Of a DNA stretch of 9,038 nucleotides, positions 6,237 to 9,038 are shown in pieces; position 1 is the stretch's first letter, and every line of letters begins with the position of its first letter. Location of the stretch: NCBI GenBank assembly GCA_017608995.1, contig JAFCEU010000050.1:1-9038 (forward strand), read 5' to 3'. Made by a program: the position numbers and the translations under genes. The notes below the pieces were generated by a model. It ran no database searches. It was not told the DNA's origin and saw nothing but the letters and a program-made list of their open reading frames with translations. This stretch comes from Candidatus Iainarchaeum sp. (GTDB taxonomy: Archaea > Iainarchaeota > Iainarchaeia > Iainarchaeales > DTGL01).

Positions 6237-6905
6237 CTAACCGTGAGCCACCTTAATTTTATAATAATAACATTTTTTATTAATAGGGCATTTATTGCAT
6301 AAAGGCTTCTTTTTGCAGAAATTCTTTGCAAGTTCAACAAGCAAAGCATGATATTCGTTGTAAAGCTTTACATCTTTTGGGAGAGTATCCTCAAAAAATT
6401 GCTTTAGTTCTGCACGCGATTTAAGCTTTACATTGCAGAAGCGCTCCATTATCCTTACAGTATAAGCATCAATAACAAAGCTTGGCTTTTCTGCAGCATA
6501 AAGAATTATAGAGTCTGCTGTTTCATAACCAATGCCGTGCAATGAAAGCAGCTCTTTGCGCAACTCTGCAAGCGGTTTATTGAAAAAACGCTTTAAGCTG
6601 CCTGCATAATTTTGCTCCACATATTCGCAGAAAAGCTTCAAGCGCTTTGCTTTTTGGTTGTAGTAGCCTGCACTCTTAATAAGCTCCGCAAGCTCCTTTT
6701 CGCTCAATGAAAGTATCCCTTGCAAAGAGAGCTTCTTCGCTCTTTTCAAGTTTGCAATAGCTTTTTCAACGTTCTGCCAAGCTGTGTTTTGTGTGAGTAT
6801 TGCCCCCACGCAAACCTCAAATTTGCTCTTAGCAGGCCACCAGTGCTGAGGACCGAAATAAGAGTAAAGCGTTTTATAAAGTTTGAGCAGGTTGCATCGC
6901 TTCAT
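6237..6905 (-). CDS. Endonuclease III-related DNA glycosylase (HhH-GPD, COG2231/MagIII-like)
   Basis: This is a base-excision-repair type protein of 222 residues from the ATG (226 if a TTG at 6917 is used). Residue numbers below count from the TTG. FGPQHWWPAKSKFEVCVGAILTQNT (21-45 region) is the signature of the Endonuclease III-related group that includes MagIII 3-methyladenine glycosylase. The helix-hairpin-helix is LHGIGYETADSIIL (126-139), the catalytic-type aspartate is Asp150 in VIDAYTVRI, and C201-x5-C207-x2-C210-x5-C216 should hold a [4Fe-4S] cluster. The lyase lysine of classical Endonuclease III is replaced by Glu132, so a monofunctional glycosylase without AP-lyase activity is expected. 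The ATG is preferred because no SD is seen and a TATA-like TTTATTAA lies about 27 nt upstream, which suggests a leaderless mRNA. It heads the aspS block. Confidence 0.85.
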   Translation of the reverse strand: MKRCNLLKLYKTLYSYFGPQHWWPAKSKFEVCVGAILTQNTAWQNVEKAIANLKRAKKLSLQGILSLSEKELAELIKSAGYYNQKAKRLKLFCEYVEQNYAGSLKRFFNKPLAELRKELLSLHGIGYETADSIILYAAEKPSFVIDAYTVRIMERFCNVKLKSRAELKQFFEDTLPKDVKLYNEYHALLVELAKNFCKKKPLCNKCPINKKCYYYKIKVAHG

Positions 6906-6927
6906 TAAAGAGAGCAATGGGAGAAAA

Positions 6928-6936
6928 GTTAATAAA
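6928..6936 (-). promoter_or_regulatory. TATA-like box for the glycosylase-aspS operon
   Basis: The minus strand reads TTTATTAAC, centred about 27 nt before the ATG at 6905. That spacing would put the transcript start at or very near the start codon. No SD precedes that ATG. Confidence 0.4.
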
Positions 6937-6954
6937 TGGAAAAGAACGCTTAAT

Positions 6955-7224
6955 TTAAGAATGATTGCTTCTCTGGCCTTTTATAAAAAACCCTATCAAG
7001 AAAATTAGGCTTATAACTGTTACGATCCAAGCAGCATAAATGATCATATTTGCTACCAAAAAACTTGTGGCTCCAAAAACAATTCCAAACATCCCCCAGG
7101 TAATTTCATGCCCTGGGGTTGGCGGAATATAAACAGCATATGGACCAGTACCCAAGCCGATTCCAACTATTAGCAAAATCACAAATAAAACAACTTTTCT
7201 CTTTGAGGGTTCAAATAGCTCCAT
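6955..7224 (-). CDS. Small hypothetical membrane protein
   Basis: I do not recognise a named family with confidence. The 89 residues open with a short charged N-terminus (MELFEPSKRK) and a hydrophobic helix at about 11-27. A polar loop GPYAVYIPPTPGHE (27-40) follows, then a long hydrophobic stretch at about 45-81 that may be two helices, and a basic tail. With positive charges at both ends, the topology is 2 or 3 helices. An N-terminus of the form F-x-P-S-K-x-K before a helix recurs in small archaeal membrane proteins, but I cannot assign a role. The ATG is supported by a TATA box about 25 nt upstream and no SD, so the mRNA is probably leaderless. The stop lies 49 bp before the glycosylase ATG. 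Confidence 0.6.
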   Translation of the reverse strand: MELFEPSKRKVVLFVILLIVGIGLGTGPYAVYIPPTPGHEITWGMFGIVFGATSFLVANMIIYAAWIVTVISLIFLIGFFIKGQRSNHS

Positions 7225-7242
7225 ACCACATGGGAAGTTTAA

Positions 7243-7252
7243 CTTATATAAA
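7243..7252 (-). promoter_or_regulatory. TATA box of the small membrane-protein gene
   Basis: The minus strand reads TTTATATAAG, the best TATA match in the window, centred about 25 nt before the ATG at 7224. This predicts a leaderless transcript. Confidence 0.6.
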
Positions 7253-7317
7253 AAAGTATCGAAGCTCTCAAGATAGCCTGCTTATTATAAACTAACACGC
7301 ATCTTTTGCGACCTTTC

Positions 7318-8307
7318 TTAATCAAACTCTTCCAGAAATAGTTGCTGGGCTTCCTCTTTATGCAACGTTCTTGCAGGAATCTTTAATCTGCGCCTCACGT
7401 AGCTTGCGAACTCCTTTGCAAAACCATGCATTGTAAGCACAAGCTTTGGTTCTGCAAGCTTAACGTATTCAACAAGCTGATTGAAATCAGCATGATCTGA
7501 AAGAGGAAATATCCTATCGAAAAAGCTCTTGTACTGCCAGCCAGTTGCTTTTGCACTTGCAACCTTTCTGTTTAGGGAAAACCCTATTGCTTGCAGTAGA
7601 TGTGCGTTGCAAAGCGACGGCGGGATAATAAGTATATCAGAATCGTTAAGGTTGTGATCAAGTTTGTAATAAGTGCCAAGCTTTATCTTGTGCTTTTCAT
7701 AAACTTTGTTGTTTTCATAAATTCTTTCATGAACTATCGGTGCTATTCCCAAATATTCATTTACAAATGCTGTTAGCTCCTGTGCCTTTCCTATAGAATA
7801 GCCAGCGAGCACAACAAATCTATTCAAAGCGAGTTGCTTCTTAATCCAGCTAGCGAACTCTTCGTAAAGCTCTGTTCTGTCTGGGAATTTATATTCCGCT
7901 AACCCAAACGTTGTTTCTATTACGAGAGTGTTGCAGTTCAATGGCTCTGCGCCCTTTAATATAAGCGAGTCCTGAAGCTTGAAATCGGAGGTTATGGCAA
8001 TGCTTTCGCTATTTTCAATGAGCACCTGTGCAGAGCCGAGGATATGGCCTGCATTATGCAGACTTATATCAAAGCCCTCGATGCTTGCTTTCTCCCTGAA
8101 TTTCAATGCTTTTGCTCTCTTCGGCTTTTTATAGTTTGTTTCAACCAATGAGAGTGTTTCTTTGGAGCTTAAAACAGGGCTTTCTGTTTTAAAGGATGCA
8201 TGGTCTGCATGCGCATGCGTAATTATGCTTGTATTGCCGTTATTGCAATCGATAGCAAGCGCATTGCTATTTTCAACTATTATTCCATTCTGCCAATAAA
8301 TGCGCAT
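7318..8307 (-). CDS. MBL/beta-CASP nuclease, COG1236-type exonuclease
   Basis: The 329-residue protein is a compact metallo-beta-lactamase plus beta-CASP nuclease, probably acting on RNA or DNA ends with two Zn2+ ions. Ligands visible in order are HAHADH (31-36), AGHILGS (His88), TSDFK (Asp108), IETTFG (motif A, Glu131), FPLSDHADF (motif B, His272) and LTMHG (motif C, His294). The length and the absence of KH domains separate it from the archaeal termination factor aCPSF1/FttA. It resembles the short COG1236 proteins called mRNA 3'-processing-like or ligase-associated DNA exonucleases. No ligase is next to it. All catalytic residues are present, unlike the MBL gene at 3447-4101. The ATG has no strong SD; T/A-rich candidates lie upstream at 8321-8330. 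Confidence 0.87.
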   Translation of the reverse strand: MRIYWQNGIIVENSNALAIDCNNGNTSIITHAHADHASFKTESPVLSSKETLSLVETNYKKPKRAKALKFREKASIEGFDISLHNAGHILGSAQVLIENSESIAITSDFKLQDSLILKGAEPLNCNTLVIETTFGLAEYKFPDRTELYEEFASWIKKQLALNRFVVLAGYSIGKAQELTAFVNEYLGIAPIVHERIYENNKVYEKHKIKLGTYYKLDHNLNDSDILIIPPSLCNAHLLQAIGFSLNRKVASAKATGWQYKSFFDRIFPLSDHADFNQLVEYVKLAEPKLVLTMHGFAKEFASYVRRRLKIPARTLHKEEAQQLFLEEFD

Positions 8308-8320
8308 TTTTGACCAGTAG

Positions 8321-8330
8321 AAATAAATAA
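8321..8330 (-). promoter_or_regulatory. Weak TATA-like box of the MBL/beta-CASP gene
   Basis: The minus strand reads TTATTTATTT, about 19 nt before the ATG at 8307, a little close for a leaderless start. Another T/A-rich tract lies about 35 nt upstream. Some promoter must lie in 8308-8465, because the two flanking genes diverge. Confidence 0.3.
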
Positions 8331-8406
8331 GGAACCAAACAATAAAAATGTTGCTGCAAAATTCGCTATAAAGAGAAATGAGTGCTGCGCTTTAAAAAGA
8401 AAACAA

Positions 8407-8415
8407 TTATATAAG
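8407..8415 (+). promoter_or_regulatory. TATA box of the coiled-coil gene
   Basis: TTATATAAG in the 158-bp divergent spacer predicts a start near 8437 and a leader of about 29 nt, which leaves room for the SD at 8455-8460. Confidence 0.5.
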
Positions 8416-8454
8416 AGAATAATATAACCATTTATTAGCCTTAAATTGCTTTTT

Positions 8455-8460
8455 AGGTGA
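8455..8460 (+). promoter_or_regulatory. Shine-Dalgarno of the coiled-coil gene
   Basis: AGGTGA lies 5 nt before the ATG at 8466, a strong match to the anti-SD. It decides for the ATG over an in-frame GTG at 8457 that the SD itself overlaps. Confidence 0.65.
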
Positions 8461-8465
8461 CGCTT

Positions 8466-9038
8466 ATGCCAGGAACCGTGCTTGTGGGGAGGTGCTTGCA
8501 AAGACTTTCATATTTGCAGGTTAAGATTAGGGATATAAATTGGGCGGAGCTCTCAAGGCATGGGTTTGTAAAAGAGGCAAGCAATGCTCTGCAAGATTTG
8601 CTCGAGATTGAAAGTATTCTGAAGGAATTAAAAAAAGAGATAAAAGAGATTAAAAGCAGGGAATTTGATGAATTGTTAAGGGAATATAAAAGAACGCTGA
8701 GCTTGTTGCAGAAGAATATAGAATTTGAGGAGAAAAAGGAACCTAAAGGCAAGCTTATACATGAGCTTGAAGTGGAAGAAAACCCTGAGCTTTTTGCATC
8801 GCTACAACAAAAAGTGCTTTCTCTGCTGCTGAGAACGCGTTTCTTCATTGAACGCCTCAATATATTGCTGAGCAAAGAAAAAGCGAGGTTGCTTGAAAAA
8901 GGCGAAGAGCAGGAACAGCTTTTGGAGCTCTTGCACCAAAAGGAGAAAGAGTTGCAGGAGCTTAAACAAAAATACGATGAGGTAAAGAAAAGTGTTTTCT
9001 TCGGAATGGAGGAAGCAAACGCCGCTGACCTCGAGGAG
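8466..9038 (+). CDS. Coiled-coil protein, N-terminal part (3' end outside window)
   Basis: The frame is open from the ATG to the last base and gives 191 residues, so the gene is truncated by the window edge. I do not recognise the family. The first 35 residues are mixed (MPGTVLVGRCLQRLSYLQVK start). Charged, Leu-rich heptad-like helices follow at about 38-92 (LKELKKEIKEIKSREFDELL) and 136-178 (LLELLHQKEKELQELKQKY), separated by a segment with KEPKG and ENPELF. There is no signal peptide or membrane segment. High Lys/Glu and the long helices suggest a structural, tethering or SMC-like partner role, but nothing specific can be claimed. The TATA box and SD upstream and the absence of stops support it. 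The opposite strand over the same region has only a serine-rich shadow frame. Confidence 0.8.
   Translation, partial: MPGTVLVGRCLQRLSYLQVKIRDINWAELSRHGFVKEASNALQDLLEIESILKELKKEIKEIKSREFDELLREYKRTLSLLQKNIEFEEKKEPKGKLIHELEVEENPELFASLQQKVLSLLLRTRFFIERLNILLSKEKARLLEKGEEQEQLLELLHQKEKELQELKQKYDEVKKSVFFGMEEANAADLEE

Noticed and set aside
7225..7317. RNA gene or terminator in the 93-bp gap after the MBL/beta-CASP gene
   Set aside because: Only a 4-bp hairpin (CGCA/TGCG near 7298-7310) and the TATA box of the next gene are visible; too weak to call.
8280..8501. Minus-strand 73-codon frame with hydrophobic runs across the divergent spacer
   Set aside because: It needs a TTG start inside the opposite gene, overlaps the MBL/beta-CASP start, and its hydrophobicity follows from AT-rich promoter DNA.
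8453..8875. Minus-strand frame of 140 codons, serine-rich
   Set aside because: It lies opposite the well-supported coiled-coil gene; its Ser/Phe/Leu bias is what the complement of a Lys/Glu/Leu-rich gene gives. No promoter or SD.

Overview
The window looks like a piece of an archaeal chromosome of moderate-to-low GC. The signs are: TATA-type promoters about 25 nt upstream of start codons, some with no ribosome binding site (leaderless); internal genes preceded by GGTGG/AGGTGA-type Shine-Dalgarno (SD) sites; archaeal-type AspRS and AsnRS; and a two-winged-helix regulator of a kind typical of Archaea. Genes are small and tightly packed, which would suit a DPANN-like or other uncultivated lineage, but the lineage cannot be fixed from this sequence alone.

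Layout. Left edge (1-279, + strand): the C-terminal end of a HAD-family phosphatase, meeting tail to tail (1 bp gap) a minus-strand pair. That pair is a three-helix membrane protein (821-1141) followed by a two-winged-helix DNA-binding protein (281-820). Its upstream region (1142-1306) holds a TATA box, a 7-bp palindrome next to it, a leader hairpin, three T tracts and an SD. Positions 1307-6917 (minus strand) form a close-packed block read from high to low coordinates: Endonuclease III-related glycosylase, AspRS (aspS), class I methyltransferase, a broken metallo-beta-lactamase-fold gene, an inositol-monophosphatase-family phosphatase, and AsnRS (asnS). Spacings are 18, 6, -4, 17 and 50 bp. 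Upstream are a separately promoted small membrane protein (6955-7224) and an MBL/beta-CASP nuclease (7318-8307). A divergent promoter region (8308-8465) separates that nuclease from a plus-strand coiled-coil gene that runs off the right edge (8466-9038).

Function. The central block is mostly tRNA charging (Asp and Asn) and nucleic-acid maintenance. AspRS and AsnRS lying so close suggests that Asn-tRNA(Asn) is made directly rather than by transamidation. The most unusual points are the RNase Z-like MBL gene, which has lost its HxHxDH catalytic motif through an internal deletion with a frameshift, and the membrane-protein/regulator pair with its elaborate leader. No rRNA, tRNA, CRISPR array or insertion sequence was seen.
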